Assembly: GCF_018861865.1 (NCBI RefSeq)
Contig: NZ_JAHLDV010000005.1
Span: 1-64,000 of the forward strand
Source: Clostridium frigoris
Lineage (GTDB): Bacteria; Bacillota; Clostridia; Clostridiales; Clostridiaceae
Length of the DNA: 64,000 bases
Direction: 5' to 3'
The position numbers were made by a program, and so were the translations under genes. Of this stretch, positions 47,302 through 56,497 are shown one piece after another. The stretch's first letter is position 1. Each line of letters opens with the position of its first letter. A model generated the notes under the pieces. The model was not told the origin of the DNA. It did not search any database and worked only from the letters and a program-made list of their open reading frames with translations.

Positions 47302-48858
47302 TTATACAATTTTAGTCGTCCACTCTTCACAATCCCATACATCTGTTACCACGTCTTGATAAAATTCCGGCTCATGACAAACTAGAAGTATGCTTCCATT
47401 ATATTCCCTTAGGGCTCTCTTTAACTCATCTTTAGCATCTACATCTAAATGATTGGTAGGCTCATCTAAAATTAGTATATTAGTTTCCCTGTTTAGAAGT
47501 TTAGCAAGTCTTACCTTTGCTTGTTCTCCACCACTAAGCACCGTAACTTTACTTTCAATATGTTTTGTAGTAAGTCCACACTTAGCAAGTGCAGATCTTA
47601 CCTGACCTTGAGTGAAGCTAGGAAATTCCTGCCAAAATTCTTCAATACAATTATTTCGATTAACTCCCTTTATTTCTTGTTCATAGTATCCTATATATTG
47701 ATAATCTCCAAGGTTTGTCTTACCCGAAATAGCTTTGATATCACCCATAAGACTCTTTAATAATGTTGTTTTTCCAACACCATTAGCACCAGTAAGCGCT
47801 ATTTTTTGTCCTCTTTCCATATACAAATCTAACGGCTTAGATAATGGGGTATCATAACCAGTAACTAATTCCTTAGTTTTAAATATTATTTTCCCTGAAG
47901 CTCTTGCAGTTTTAAAGTTAAACTGTGGTTTTGGTTTATCTTGCACAATTTCCATTCTATCTATTTTATCTAATTTCTTTTGTCTTGATTTTGCCATTCC
48001 ACTAGTAGAAGCTCTTGCTTTATTTTTAGCAACAAAAACCTCAAGTCTAGTAATTTCCTTTTGTTGCCTTTCATAATCTGATTCCATCTGTAGCTTCTTA
48101 GCCTCATGAACTCTCAAAAATTCATCATATGAACCTATATACCTTGTTAATTTTTTATTCTCTACATGATATATTATATTGATTGCACCATCTAAAAATT
48201 CAACATCATGTGATATTAATATAAATGCCTTATCATAATTTTGAAGATATCTCTTAAGCCACTCTACGTGTTGCTCATCTAAAAAGTTGGTAGGTTCATC
48301 AAGGAGTAGAACATCTGGCGCTTCTAGTAGAAGCTTTGCAAGGAGCACTTTCGTCCTTTGTCCTCCACTTAATTCTGCAACATCATTATCAAGCCCCACA
48401 TCTTTAAGACCAACGCCTGCTGCTACCTCATCTATCTTAGAATCAATACCGTAAAATCCGTTATTATCAAGTTGATCTTGAATTATACCCATTCTATCTA
48501 ATAATTTTTCTAATTCTTCAGGTGACGCCTCTGCCATCTTTTCTGTTACGCTAATCATTTCCTCTTCTAAGTCAAAGAGATATTTAAAAGCATCCCTTAA
48601 AACATCCCTAATACTCTTGCCTTTTTCCAAAACAGTATGCTGATCCATATACCCAACTCTGACGTTATTCGACCATTCAACATCACCTTCATCCGGCATA
48701 AGCTTTCCGGTAATAATGTGCATAAACGTTGATTTGCCTTCCCCATTTGCTCCTATAAGCGCTATGTGTTCTCCTTTAAGCAATCTAAAAGACACATCCT
48801 CAAATATTACTCTGTCGCCAAAACCATGGCTCATGTTTTTAACTACTAATATACTCAT
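47302..48858 (-). CDS. ABC-F family ATPase
   Basis: 518 residues with two ABC domains and no membrane part: Walker A GANGEGKSTF (~37) and GANGVGKTTL (~350), signatures LSGGQRTKVLLAKLL and LSGGEQAKVRLAKLL, Walker B LLLDEPTNFLD and LILDEPTNHLD. The linker between the domains is charged and helical (YERQQKEITRLEVFVAKNKARASTSG). ABC-F proteins work on the ribosome in translation or antibiotic protection. This looks like the housekeeping YbiT/YkpA type more than a resistance subtype. AAGGAG precedes the ATG. Its leader contains three tandem 15-base repeats. Confidence 0.93.
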   Translation of the reverse strand: MSILVVKNMSHGFGDRVIFEDVSFRLLKGEHIALIGANGEGKSTFMHIITGKLMPDEGDVEWSNNVRVGYMDQHTVLEKGKSIRDVLRDAFKYLFDLEEEMISVTEKMAEASPEELEKLLDRMGIIQDQLDNNGFYGIDSKIDEVAAGVGLKDVGLDNDVAELSGGQRTKVLLAKLLLEAPDVLLLDEPTNFLDEQHVEWLKRYLQNYDKAFILISHDVEFLDGAINIIYHVENKKLTRYIGSYDEFLRVHEAKKLQMESDYERQQKEITRLEVFVAKNKARASTSGMAKSRQKKLDKIDRMEIVQDKPKPQFNFKTARASGKIIFKTKELVTGYDTPLSKPLDLYMERGQKIALTGANGVGKTTLLKSLMGDIKAISGKTNLGDYQYIGYYEQEIKGVNRNNCIEEFWQEFPSFTQGQVRSALAKCGLTTKHIESKVTVLSGGEQAKVRLAKLLNRETNILILDEPTNHLDVDAKDELKRALREYNGSILLVCHEPEFYQDVVTDVWDCEEWTTKIV

Positions 48859-48895
48859 TTGTATTTCTCCTTACTTTAGTATGATTTTATATATT

Positions 48896-48939
48896 TATTT
48901 TTTACATTTGTATTTTTTACATTTGTATTTTTACATTTG
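48896..48939 (-). repeat. Three tandem 15-base repeats in the ABC-F leader
   Basis: TATTTTTTACATTTG at 48896-48910 and 48911-48925, and a 14-base copy lacking one T at 48926-48939 (plus-strand reading). A further CATTTGTATTT overlaps the gene start at 48857. It lies 38-81 bases upstream of the ABC-F start codon. Confidence 0.9.
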
Positions 48940-49240
48940 TAATTATTTGCTTATTTATATTAATTTGATGTTATATATCAATTTTCGACTAAAAAATAGT
49001 CCATTATTTACATAATTATCTTTATTTCAATTATATATATAAAAATGGCACATACATAAGTGTAATTTATAATTGACCTTATGTCAAAACAAATTTTTAT
49101 ATTTTATATTACAAATTAATTCTGTGTGTTATACTACTATAGATAAATAACTTGATAATTATAATTAAAACTATAAAAACATATGAGACATAATATATTT
49201 ATATATTATGTCTCCCTAAAAAGCACAGGAGGAATTTAGA
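48940..49240. other. Divergent ABC-F/methyltransferase intergenic region
   Basis: About 300 AT-rich bases. TTGACC/TTATGTCAA at 49073-49087 could give a -35 on either strand, and TATACT at 49130-49135 is a possible plus-strand -10, but no pair has good spacing. No other feature seen. Confidence 0.4.
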
Positions 49241-50419
49241 ATGGCTTGTAAATTTTACTTATATAAAGGAAGAGGTAGAAATTCAGAAAATGGACATCTT
49301 TGGATATATGCTAATGAAATCGAAAAATTTGATGGTGAATATGAAAATGGAGATATAGTCGAAATCTATAATTTTAGAAATGAGTTTATAGGAAAAGGTT
49401 ATATAAATGATGTTTCTAAAATTGCCATAAGAATAATGACAAGAGATATTCACGAAGAAATAGATGAGGAGTTTTTCAGAAAGAGGCTTCACGCTGCATG
49501 GGCATATAGAAAAACAGTTATAGATACTTCTAGCTGTAGATTTTTGTTTGGAGAAGCAGATTTTGTACCGGGCATGATAATAGACAAATATGAGGACTAT
49601 TATGTTATTCAATCCTTAGCTCTTGGAATAGATAAATATAAATCTATAGTTGTTAAGCTATTAACAAATGAATATGGTGCAAAGGGTGTATATGAGCGAA
49701 GTGATGCTAAAGTACGTGAGCTCGAGGGAATGGAGCAAACAAAAGGATTTTTAACGAAGCCATTTGATACCACTATAGAAATCATTGAAAACGGAGTTAA
49801 ATATGACGTTGACATTGAAAATGGTCAAAAGACTGGATTTTTCTTAGATCAAAAGGAAAACAGGGCAGCTATTCAAAGATTATGTAAAGGTGCTGATGTT
49901 TTGGATTGTTTTACTCATACAGGATCATTTGCACTTAATGCAGGTATAGCCGGAGCTAAAAGTGTACTTGGTGTAGATATATCTGAATATGCCGTAGAAT
50001 TTTCAAGAAAGAATGCAGAGCTTAATAATCTTTCCGGTATCGTTAAGTTCGAATGCCACAATGCCTTTGATGTATTAAGAGAATGGTCAAGAGAAGAAAA
50101 AAGACAATATGATGTCGTAATACTAGACCCACCAGCTTTTACAAAATCACGTTCTACTGTAGATGGCGCAACAAGGGGCTACAAAGAAATTAACCTACGT
50201 GGTATGAAATTGGTTAAACCAGGTGGATATCTTGTAACTTGCTCTTGCTCTCACTTTATGAAACCTGATATGTTTGCAGATACTATCGCTGATGCAGCTC
50301 TAGATGCTAAAAGGACACTTAGACAAGTAGAGTTCAGAACTCAAGCAGCAGATCATCCAATACTTTGGAATTCTGATGAATCCTACTACTTAAAGTTCTA
50401 CATATTCCAAGTGGTATAA
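49241..50419 (+). CDS. Class I SAM-dependent RNA methyltransferase (RlmI-like)
   Basis: 392 residues. An N-terminal PUA-like RNA-binding domain (~1-75, GHLWIYANEIEKFDGEYENG), a linker, then a Rossmann methyltransferase: VLDCFTHTGSFALNAGIAGA (motif I), VLGVDISEYAVE, ILDPPAFTKSR (motif IV, DPPAF) and VTCSCSHFM with the cysteine expected of m5C enzymes. The family includes RlmI, which makes m5C1962 in 23S rRNA. AGGAGG precedes the ATG. Single-gene unit. Confidence 0.92.
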   Translation: MACKFYLYKGRGRNSENGHLWIYANEIEKFDGEYENGDIVEIYNFRNEFIGKGYINDVSKIAIRIMTRDIHEEIDEEFFRKRLHAAWAYRKTVIDTSSCRFLFGEADFVPGMIIDKYEDYYVIQSLALGIDKYKSIVVKLLTNEYGAKGVYERSDAKVRELEGMEQTKGFLTKPFDTTIEIIENGVKYDVDIENGQKTGFFLDQKENRAAIQRLCKGADVLDCFTHTGSFALNAGIAGAKSVLGVDISEYAVEFSRKNAELNNLSGIVKFECHNAFDVLREWSREEKRQYDVVILDPPAFTKSRSTVDGATRGYKEINLRGMKLVKPGGYLVTCSCSHFMKPDMFADTIADAALDAKRTLRQVEFRTQAADHPILWNSDESYYLKFYIFQVV

Positions 50420-50422
50420 ATT

Positions 50423-50486
50423 AAAAGGAGTATATTTTACTACAAATGCTTGTTCAAATGCATTTTACGTAATATATACTCCTTTA
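50423..50486. terminator. Bidirectional terminator
   Basis: AAAAGGAGTATAT/ATATATACTCCTTTA outer arms around a ~40-base interior that also contains TACAAATGC/GCATTT-type pairing. U tracts at both ends. Serves the methyltransferase (plus) and comB (minus). Confidence 0.8.
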
Positions 50487-50502
50487 TTTCTTTATATTCC
50501 AC

Positions 50503-51207
50503 TTATAATATAATCCCATCTTTATATTCTGGAACAATATCTATAATATCTTTTTGACAGCAATATTCTAAATCTGCAGATAACCCTAACTTCATAATTG
50601 TTTTATAGTGATTTGCGTATTTTATAAAATTATGAATATCTTCATTATTCTTGTAAATATAATGCGAAGTTACAGCTATGTCTGTTGGCTCTATTTCTGC
50701 TAGTTTTAATACACAATCTATTATGTACCCACTACATATAAAATCATCTATAGAAAATTCACCATAAGTCCCCGCATTAACTATTACTACGTCTTTATTT
50801 AAAGACGCTATTCTGCTTGCAATGGCTTTGGCATTTAGCATTGCCCCTATTAAGATCTCACTAGCCCCTCTGCAGCCTTTTATAGCTTTAGTCCCATTAG
50901 TAGTAGTCATAACAAGTGTTTTGCCCTCAATGGACTTTCTGGTGTATTCAAGTGGAGAATTAGAATAATGAAAGCCTTCTATTTTTAATGCATTTCTCTC
51001 TCCTCCAAGCATAAACTCATCTTTGTTATTTTTAACAATTTCAGCTGCATCCTCAACTGTCAAAACCGGAATTACTCCCTTGCACCCATTATTCATTGCA
51101 GTAACTATTACACTAGTTGCCCTAAGCATATCTATAACTACTACAGTCTTATTTTCTATTTTTCCTTTTTTTATATCATCCGCAGAAATTATTATATCTA
51201 TTTTCAT
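50503..51207 (-). CDS. comB: 2-phosphosulfolactate phosphatase family (ComB)
   Basis: 234 residues of the ComB fold: [20 protein letters not shown] at the start, [21 protein letters not shown], then [10 protein letters not shown] and GAMLNAKA, and [17 protein letters not shown]. In methanogens ComB makes sulfolactate for coenzyme M; many clostridia carry a homologue without a coenzyme M pathway, so the true substrate here is unclear. AAGGGG precedes the ATG. Single-gene unit; no ComA or ComC is in the window. Confidence 0.88.
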   Translation of the reverse strand: MKIDIIISADDIKKGKIENKTVVVIDMLRATSVIVTAMNNGCKGVIPVLTVEDAAEIVKNNKDEFMLGGERNALKIEGFHYSNSPLEYTRKSIEGKTLVMTTTNGTKAIKGCRGASEILIGAMLNAKAIASRIASLNKDVVIVNAGTYGEFSIDDFICSGYIIDCVLKLAEIEPTDIAVTSHYIYKNNEDIHNFIKYANHYKTIMKLGLSADLEYCCQKDIIDIVPEYKDGIIL

Positions 51208-51350
51208 ATGTTTTATCCCCTTTGTAATACAATTTTTCTTATACTATTTAAAAAAGCTATCCTCATTATTTTATATAAATTCGACTAAAACATATCTTAA
51301 TATTTTGGTTTTACTTGCGTCGACATAACTTAATACTATAATTTTATTAT

Positions 51351-51677
51351 TTACTCTTGAAAAACACATCGACACCATGTTTTTTTATTACATTTATGAC
51401 AATATAATTTCCTATGATATAATTTGTTTTTGATACTAATAATAGAAAAACTTTTGATACTCGCCCAAAATGAAATTTTAAATTTTTCACCACATTCATC
51501 ACATACCCATATACAATTAAATGTTCTCCAACTAACTAGCACCACTATTGCCACAATGTAAAGTAACCAATATATACTTCCAAGTAACACATTACTAACC
51601 TTTGGTTCTAAAAAAATCAAAAGAAACGTCATTGCAATATATATACATACTCTAATTAAAACACTTCTACTTTTCAT
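51351..51677 (-). CDS. Small membrane protein with zinc-ribbon-like cysteines
   Basis: 108 residues: two TM helices (~6-24 and ~30-48) followed by a cytoplasmic or surface tail with two CxxC pairs (CDECGE and CHKCNK) and one more CRC, spaced like a zinc ribbon. AGGAGG stands upstream of the ATG. No family recognised. Single gene between comB and the PucR-type regulator. The direct repeats at 51729-51759 lie in its promoter region. Confidence 0.75.
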   Translation of the reverse strand: MKSRSVLIRVCIYIAMTFLLIFLEPKVSNVLLGSIYWLLYIVAIVVLVSWRTFNCIWVCDECGEKFKISFWASIKSFSIISIKNKLYHRKLYCHKCNKKTWCRCVFQE

Positions 51678-51728
51678 ATCAATTCCTCCTATATTAATCT
51701 TAATTGTTACTTTATTTTTACAACTGTA

Positions 51729-51759
51729 ACACCACTATTATAAACATTACACCACTATT
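51729..51759. repeat. 11-base direct repeat, 20-base period
   Basis: ACACCACTATT at 51729-51739 and 51749-51759. The period of 20 is close to two helical turns, placing both on one face of the DNA upstream of the gene at 51677. Confidence 0.7.
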
Positions 51760-51774
51760 CTCCTTATAACAACT

Positions 51775-51819
51775 AAAAGACTCCACATGGAGCATAAAGC
51801 TCCTTATGAAGTCTCTTTT
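51775..51819 (-). terminator. Terminator after the PucR-type regulator
   Basis: AAAAGAGACTTCATAAGGAGC/GCTCCATGTGGAGTCTTTT on the minus strand, mostly paired, short loop. A second hairpin GCAATAAC/GTTATTGC (51848-51855/51880-51887) lies between it and the stop codon. Confidence 0.75.
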
Positions 51820-51904
51820 ATGGAATCACCAAAAGTGATATATTTTTGCAATAACACATTTTTTTTAGATAATACTTTCGTTATTGCGCATCTAAGAAAA
51901 AAAG

Positions 51905-52855
51905 TTACTCTACCTTATTTCCTTTCCATGTCAAAAAGGCTATAAGAAATACGGATGCATCTTTAAAATTTCTAATATCAAAATTTGTTTCTTTCTTAAT
52001 CTTATCTAGTCTATAAATTAAGGTATTCCTATGCACATATAACTTTCTAGCAGCATCACTTATGTTAAGACCACAATCTACAAATTGCTCAATAGTTACA
52101 ATCATTTGACTATCCAAAGAATCAAATTTATCTTTTAACATATATAACAGTTCCTGCTTAATCTTAGAATCTACATTATATACAATTTTCTCAAATAACA
52201 TCTTGTTATAATTAAATGTATGATCTTTTATGTCGAATTTTTTACCAAGTATCATGCACTCGATCGCATCATTATAGGCCTTTTTAATTCCCTTTATATC
52301 ATAATTTATATCACCGTAACTTACATAACATTCACAATACAAATCGGATGATATAGATTCCTTAATACTTTCTATATGTTGCTCGACCTCTGCAAATTCA
52401 CCGATCACAATAATTCTATCATTATAGATTAAACTTACGACTGCCTCATTATCGTATATTTGTTTTATGATGCCAAGCGCTTCATACTTGCTTTCGTTAA
52501 CACTTATTAATATAACATAACATCCATTTTTAAGAAAAGGCAAATTTATACTAATGTTGTCAATTGAAATTTCTCTGTTCTCTAGAATATCAATAACTGC
52601 CTGTTCTTTAGATAGAAAACATTGGGTATACTTGTTTTCGATAGTATATTTGAGCAAAGCTATACAATTTTCATACTGCTTTTCTAAACTAATTATACTT
52701 GTAACACGTCCAAGCATAATCGTAAAGTTAGTTATATGTGAATTTTCAATATCTAAGTCACTAATATATAGTGGATTACCATCCTTCGTAACTACATTAA
52801 ATGGTATTTTTGAAGAATGACTTAAATTCTTTAAGAATTCATTAAAATTGTACAT
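51905..52855 (-). CDS. PucR/CdaR-type helix-turn-helix regulator
   Basis: 316 residues. The N-terminus is a regulatory region of unknown type. The middle (~130-230) looks like the GGDEF-like insert of CdaR proteins (CYVILISVNESKYEALG). The C-terminal ~60 residues are the PucR HTH (CGLNISDAARKLYVHRNTLIYRLDKIKKETN). Such proteins activate sugar-diacid, purine or carbohydrate genes. It starts 14 bases after the stop of the MsmX/UgpC-type ATPase, so it likely belongs to the same operon and may respond to its substrate. Confidence 0.87.
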   Translation of the reverse strand: MYNFNEFLKNLSHSSKIPFNVVTKDGNPLYISDLDIENSHITNFTIMLGRVTSIISLEKQYENCIALLKYTIENKYTQCFLSKEQAVIDILENREISIDNISINLPFLKNGCYVILISVNESKYEALGIIKQIYDNEAVVSLIYNDRIIVIGEFAEVEQHIESIKESISSDLYCECYVSYGDINYDIKGIKKAYNDAIECMILGKKFDIKDHTFNYNKMLFEKIVYNVDSKIKQELLYMLKDKFDSLDSQMIVTIEQFVDCGLNISDAARKLYVHRNTLIYRLDKIKKETNFDIRNFKDASVFLIAFLTWKGNKVE

Positions 52856-52869
52856 TTTCAGTCGCCTCC

Positions 52870-53979
52870 CTATATTACCGTGTTTTCAGTTTCTTTATCA
52901 AATATATGAATTTTATTTATATCTAAAGCAATTTTAATCTTATCTCCAACCTTAGCCATAGAAGACCCGTTAACCCTTACGACAATATTTGTATCTCCTT
53001 TTGACATATAAATATTAGTCTCTGCTCCCATAAGCTCTACGACCTCGACTTTAGCTTCTATAATTGCATCCTTATGTGCCTCAAGAAAAGTAATACCATC
53101 ATCAATATCTTCTGGTCTAATTCCCATTATAACAGTTTTACCTATATAGGATTTTTCCCTTATGATTTTAGCTTTATCCTTTGGAATCACTAGAGTTTCA
53201 TTATCAAAAGCAATAATAATTTCACCATTTTGTTCTAAAATCTTAGCATCCATAAAATTCATTTGAGGACTTCCTATAAATCCAGCAACAAATATATTAA
53301 CTGGGTGCTCATATATGTTATGTGGAGTATCTACTTGTTGAACTAAACCATCTTTCATTACAACTATTCTTGTTCCCATAGTCATAGCTTCTGTTTGATC
53401 ATGAGTTACATATACAAATGTTGTTTGAAGTTTGTGATGTAGCTTTGATATTTCCGTTCTCATTTGTACTCTAAGTTTAGCATCTAAATTTGATAATGGC
53501 TCGTCCATTAAGAATACCTTAGGATTTCTTACTATTGCTCTTCCAAGTGCAACCCTTTGCCTTTGTCCACCTGATAATGCCTTTGGTTTTCTATCAAGTA
53601 AATGTTCTATATCAAGTGTTTTAGCTACATCAGTAACCTTTTTCTTTATTTCATCTTTTGGCATTTTTCTTAGTTTTAATCCAAATGCCATATTATCATA
53701 TACAGTCATATGAGGATATAGTGCATAGTTTTGAAAAACCATTGCTATATCTCTATCCTTAGGTGCTACGTCATTTACAACTTTATCGCCAATATATATT
53801 TCACCTTTTGATATTTCTTCAAGACCTGCTATCATTCTTAAAGTTGTTGATTTACCGCACCCTGAAGGTCCTACGAAAACTATAAACTCTTTATCTTCTA
53901 TTTCAAGATTAAAATCCTTAACCGCCGTTACATTGCCATCATAAACCTTGTATATGTGCCTTAATGATAAACTTGACAT
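52870..53979 (-). CDS. Carbohydrate ABC transporter ATPase (MsmX/UgpC type)
   Basis: 369 residues. N-terminal ABC domain: Walker A GPSGCGKSTT (~37), Q-loop FQNYALYPHMTV, signature LSGGQRQRVALGRAIVRNPKV, Walker B FLMDEPLSNLD. C-terminal ~130 residues are a TOBE/OB regulatory domain (VIMGIRPEDIDD, VELMGAETNIYM). No permease or binding protein adjoins it; B. subtilis MsmX is a similar orphan ATPase serving several sugar importers. GGGGGAATATATT precedes the ATG. A nested palindrome lies in its leader (54001-54047). Confidence 0.92.
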   Translation of the reverse strand: MSSLSLRHIYKVYDGNVTAVKDFNLEIEDKEFIVFVGPSGCGKSTTLRMIAGLEEISKGEIYIGDKVVNDVAPKDRDIAMVFQNYALYPHMTVYDNMAFGLKLRKMPKDEIKKKVTDVAKTLDIEHLLDRKPKALSGGQRQRVALGRAIVRNPKVFLMDEPLSNLDAKLRVQMRTEISKLHHKLQTTFVYVTHDQTEAMTMGTRIVVMKDGLVQQVDTPHNIYEHPVNIFVAGFIGSPQMNFMDAKILEQNGEIIIAFDNETLVIPKDKAKIIREKSYIGKTVIMGIRPEDIDDGITFLEAHKDAIIEAKVEVVELMGAETNIYMSKGDTNIVVRVNGSSMAKVGDKIKIALDINKIHIFDKETENTVI

Positions 53980-54000
53980 AATATATTCCCCCTATATGTT

Positions 54001-54047
54001 TGTTTTAAATGATTTTCAATATAAGTATATTGTAATCCTTTAAAACA
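54001..54047. repeat. Nested palindrome upstream of the sugar ATPase
   Basis: Outer arms TGTTTTAAA/TTTAAAACA (54001-54009/54039-54047), inner arms CAATAT/ATATTG (54017-54022/54027-54032). It lies 22-68 bases upstream of the start codon. Operator or leader hairpin. Confidence 0.75.
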
Positions 54048-54144
54048 TATTTATCTATTCTCAATATCCCCAAAAGTGATGAAGTTAATTTGTAGAAATA
54101 CACAAATTGTTATTATATTAATATAGGGCTTGTTTATTTAAAAA

Positions 54145-55074
54145 TCACACTATAAAATTTTTCCCTTGATATAAATCTAACTCCTTTAGTTTATTATCTA
54201 TTGCATTTAAGACTTCCCATTTTTTCAAACTCCACATAGGACCTATTAATAAATCTCTTGGTGCATCCCCTGTTAATCTATGAATAACCATATTAGGTGG
54301 AAGCATAGTAATTGTTTTGCAAATAATATCTACATACTCATCTTGCTTTAAAAATTTTAGTTTTTTTTGCTTATAGAGCTCCACCATAGGTGTATTTTCC
54401 ATAAGATGAAGCAAATGAAGCTTTATACCTTTTATATTTTTATGTGAAACATATTCTATTGTTTTAAGCATATCCGAACTGCTTTCTCCAGGAAGACCAA
54501 ATATAGTATGAACCACCACATCTATATTTCTTTTATTTAGCTGGATCAAAGCCTCTTCAAACTTACATAACTTATAACCCCTATTAATAATTTTTGCACT
54601 TTCATCAGAGCTCGTCTGAAGTCCTAATTCTACCCACGTATACACTCTATTTGAATATTCCTCTATAAGATCTAATACATCATCCTCTAAACAATCAGGC
54701 CTTGTCGCTATAGCAAGAGCCACTACGCCCTCTTGAAATACTGCTTCCTCATATTTCTCTCTTAATACTGCGACGCTAGCATATGTATTTGTATATGCTT
54801 GAAAATAGGCAATATACTTTCCCGATTTCCATTTCTTACTCATCATAATCTTTATATCTTCGAATTGCTTTGTAATAGGAAATATCCTATTTCCAGCAAA
54901 ATCTCCAGAACCCCTCTCGCTACAAAACAAACACCCGCTACTATTTATAGTTCCATCTCTATTAGGACAAGAAAACCCACCATCTAAAGAAATTTTAAAA
55001 ACCTTACTACCAAATTTATTTCTTAAAAAATAATTTAAACTATGATATCTTTTGTCATTCCATAAACTTTTCAC
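54145..55074 (-). CDS. Radical SAM protein, YhcC/TIGR01212 type
   Basis: 309 residues. N-terminal YHSLNYFLRNKFGSKVFKIS, then the radical SAM cysteines in SCPNRDGTINSSGCLFCSERG (read in parts, the spacing typical of this family), AYFQAYTNTYA, GLQTSSDESAKIINRGY and FGLPGESSSDM. The family is widespread and its substrate is unknown; an RNA or tRNA modification role has been guessed because of likeness to Elp3. A GAGAG SD precedes the ATG. It follows the lipoprotein gene on the same strand behind a terminator. Confidence 0.9.
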   Translation of the reverse strand: MKSLWNDKRYHSLNYFLRNKFGSKVFKISLDGGFSCPNRDGTINSSGCLFCSERGSGDFAGNRIFPITKQFEDIKIMMSKKWKSGKYIAYFQAYTNTYASVAVLREKYEEAVFQEGVVALAIATRPDCLEDDVLDLIEEYSNRVYTWVELGLQTSSDESAKIINRGYKLCKFEEALIQLNKRNIDVVVHTIFGLPGESSSDMLKTIEYVSHKNIKGIKLHLLHLMENTPMVELYKQKKLKFLKQDEYVDIICKTITMLPPNMVIHRLTGDAPRDLLIGPMWSLKKWEVLNAIDNKLKELDLYQGKNFIV

Positions 55075-55111
55075 TAGACTCTCCCTTTCTTATAAAAAAA
55101 TATTAAAATTA

Positions 55112-55135
55112 ATAACTAGCTATTAGACTAGTTAT
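55112..55135 (-). terminator. Terminator after the lipoprotein gene
   Basis: ATAACTAG/CTAGTTAT hairpin (55112-55119/55128-55135), 8-base loop, followed on the minus strand by TAATTTTAATATTTTTTT. Confidence 0.65.
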
Positions 55136-55188
55136 CTATTTTCTAAATTTATATTAATTATACCTTATCTCCATAGAGAGTGTATTAA

Positions 55189-56265
55189 TTATAGTTTTTT
55201 TACGGTAAAATCCTTTAAACTTAATTTCCATTTTCCAATAATATCTGCTTCTGCTCCATTGCCCTTTGATTTGGAGATTACTTCATATGTCATGTTATCC
55301 TCGCCAAAAGAAGAAAATATTATTTGAACCTTTTCTATAGGATAATCTTTTTCAAAATTAATTGGGATCATATCCCCATTGTCTACTTTATAAACTCTAA
55401 TACATTTCCCCATTTTTTCATTATTATATTGCACAAGCAAAAATTTTTCATCTAATGAAAATGTCATAAATTCTACTTTGCAACCAAATAATAAATCTAT
55501 TGGCACTAAATCTTTTCCTATTGGTTTTTCTTTAGCCATTACCCCAGATCCGGAGCCTTGTGTTGATTGACCTGATGATTGATCAGCGTTACCCTGAACT
55601 TCGAGAGATTCATCGATATTTACAATACCGATAAATGAATTTTTGTTATAAGTACTAAATGCTATTTTATCTCCCTCATAGCTAAAATTTATGGGTCCAA
55701 ATTCTTTTAATGGTACCATTGTTTTATATAGCTTTGCTCCGTCATCCTTTGAATATGAATATTTAGGAATTCCTGATACATCGATAATTAAATTTGTCTT
55801 TACATTTTTTTTATCTCGAAATCTAATACCTGCGCCTTCTAGAAAAGCCTCCTTTTGTGGTTCATTAGTAATTTCACTTATTTTATATTCAGCTCCATCT
55901 TTAACAATTTTAATAGTGTACTCATCCATACTAGACAAGGAACTATCAATAGATGTTCTAGTAACTCTTACCTTAAAAACTCCACTTCTACCAACTTCAT
56001 TGCTTTCTGTAACTTTATAACCTTTTATTTTCATATTACTAATAGGCAAATTAACAGCTTTACGTTGCAAATCCTTAGTATATAATTTTTTACCATTTTC
56101 GAAATCTTCTTTCATTATAAAATTCATATAACTTCCAACTACATTGGTTGCAGTTTTAATTTCAAAGGTATTTACTTTTAACTTCTCTTCTTCCTCTTTA
56201 TTTGAACATCCCACAATAGACAAAATACAAAACAGTATTAATAAACAACTTACCCATTTTTTCAA
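55189..56265 (-). CDS. Predicted lipoprotein, 358 residues
   Basis: From a TTG at 56265, eight bases after GGGAG, the product begins MKKWVSCLLILFCILSIVGC, a clean lipoprotein signal peptide with lipobox SIVGC. After the anchor comes a charged EEEEKLK stretch, a region with an NTF2-like or beta-rich look (~40-130), and a beta-rich second half (GSGSG linker near 240, KFLLVQYNNEK). No family recognised. It may be a surface or spore-envelope protein. Divergent from the YkvI-like transporter gene. Confidence 0.78.
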   Translation of the reverse strand: MKKWVSCLLILFCILSIVGCSNKEEEEKLKVNTFEIKTATNVVGSYMNFIMKEDFENGKKLYTKDLQRKAVNLPISNMKIKGYKVTESNEVGRSGVFKVRVTRTSIDSSLSSMDEYTIKIVKDGAEYKISEITNEPQKEAFLEGAGIRFRDKKNVKTNLIIDVSGIPKYSYSKDDGAKLYKTMVPLKEFGPINFSYEGDKIAFSTYNKNSFIGIVNIDESLEVQGNADQSSGQSTQGSGSGVMAKEKPIGKDLVPIDLLFGCKVEFMTFSLDEKFLLVQYNNEKMGKCIRVYKVDNGDMIPINFEKDYPIEKVQIIFSSFGEDNMTYEVISKSKGNGAEADIIGKWKLSLKDFTVKKL

Positions 56266-56497
56266 TATTTTCACTCCCTTCAATTAATTTTAAATTTCAG
56301 TTGCAAATATGCTCAATATTTATAAATTAAAATAATTTATTATAATTATAGTTTCCCTCAAAGTAAATTTTTAATTTATATAATTATTATTTTTATTGAA
56401 ATTATTTTTTTTTATTAAATAACACACATATATTTATAACTATAAGCATCTTATTTAAGTGTGGCTCTAAATTTAATAATTTTGTGGAGGAGATATT

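Noticed and set aside
52870-53979. A complete sugar importer around the ATPase
   Set aside because: No permease or substrate-binding protein on either side; orphan ATPases of the MsmX kind are common.
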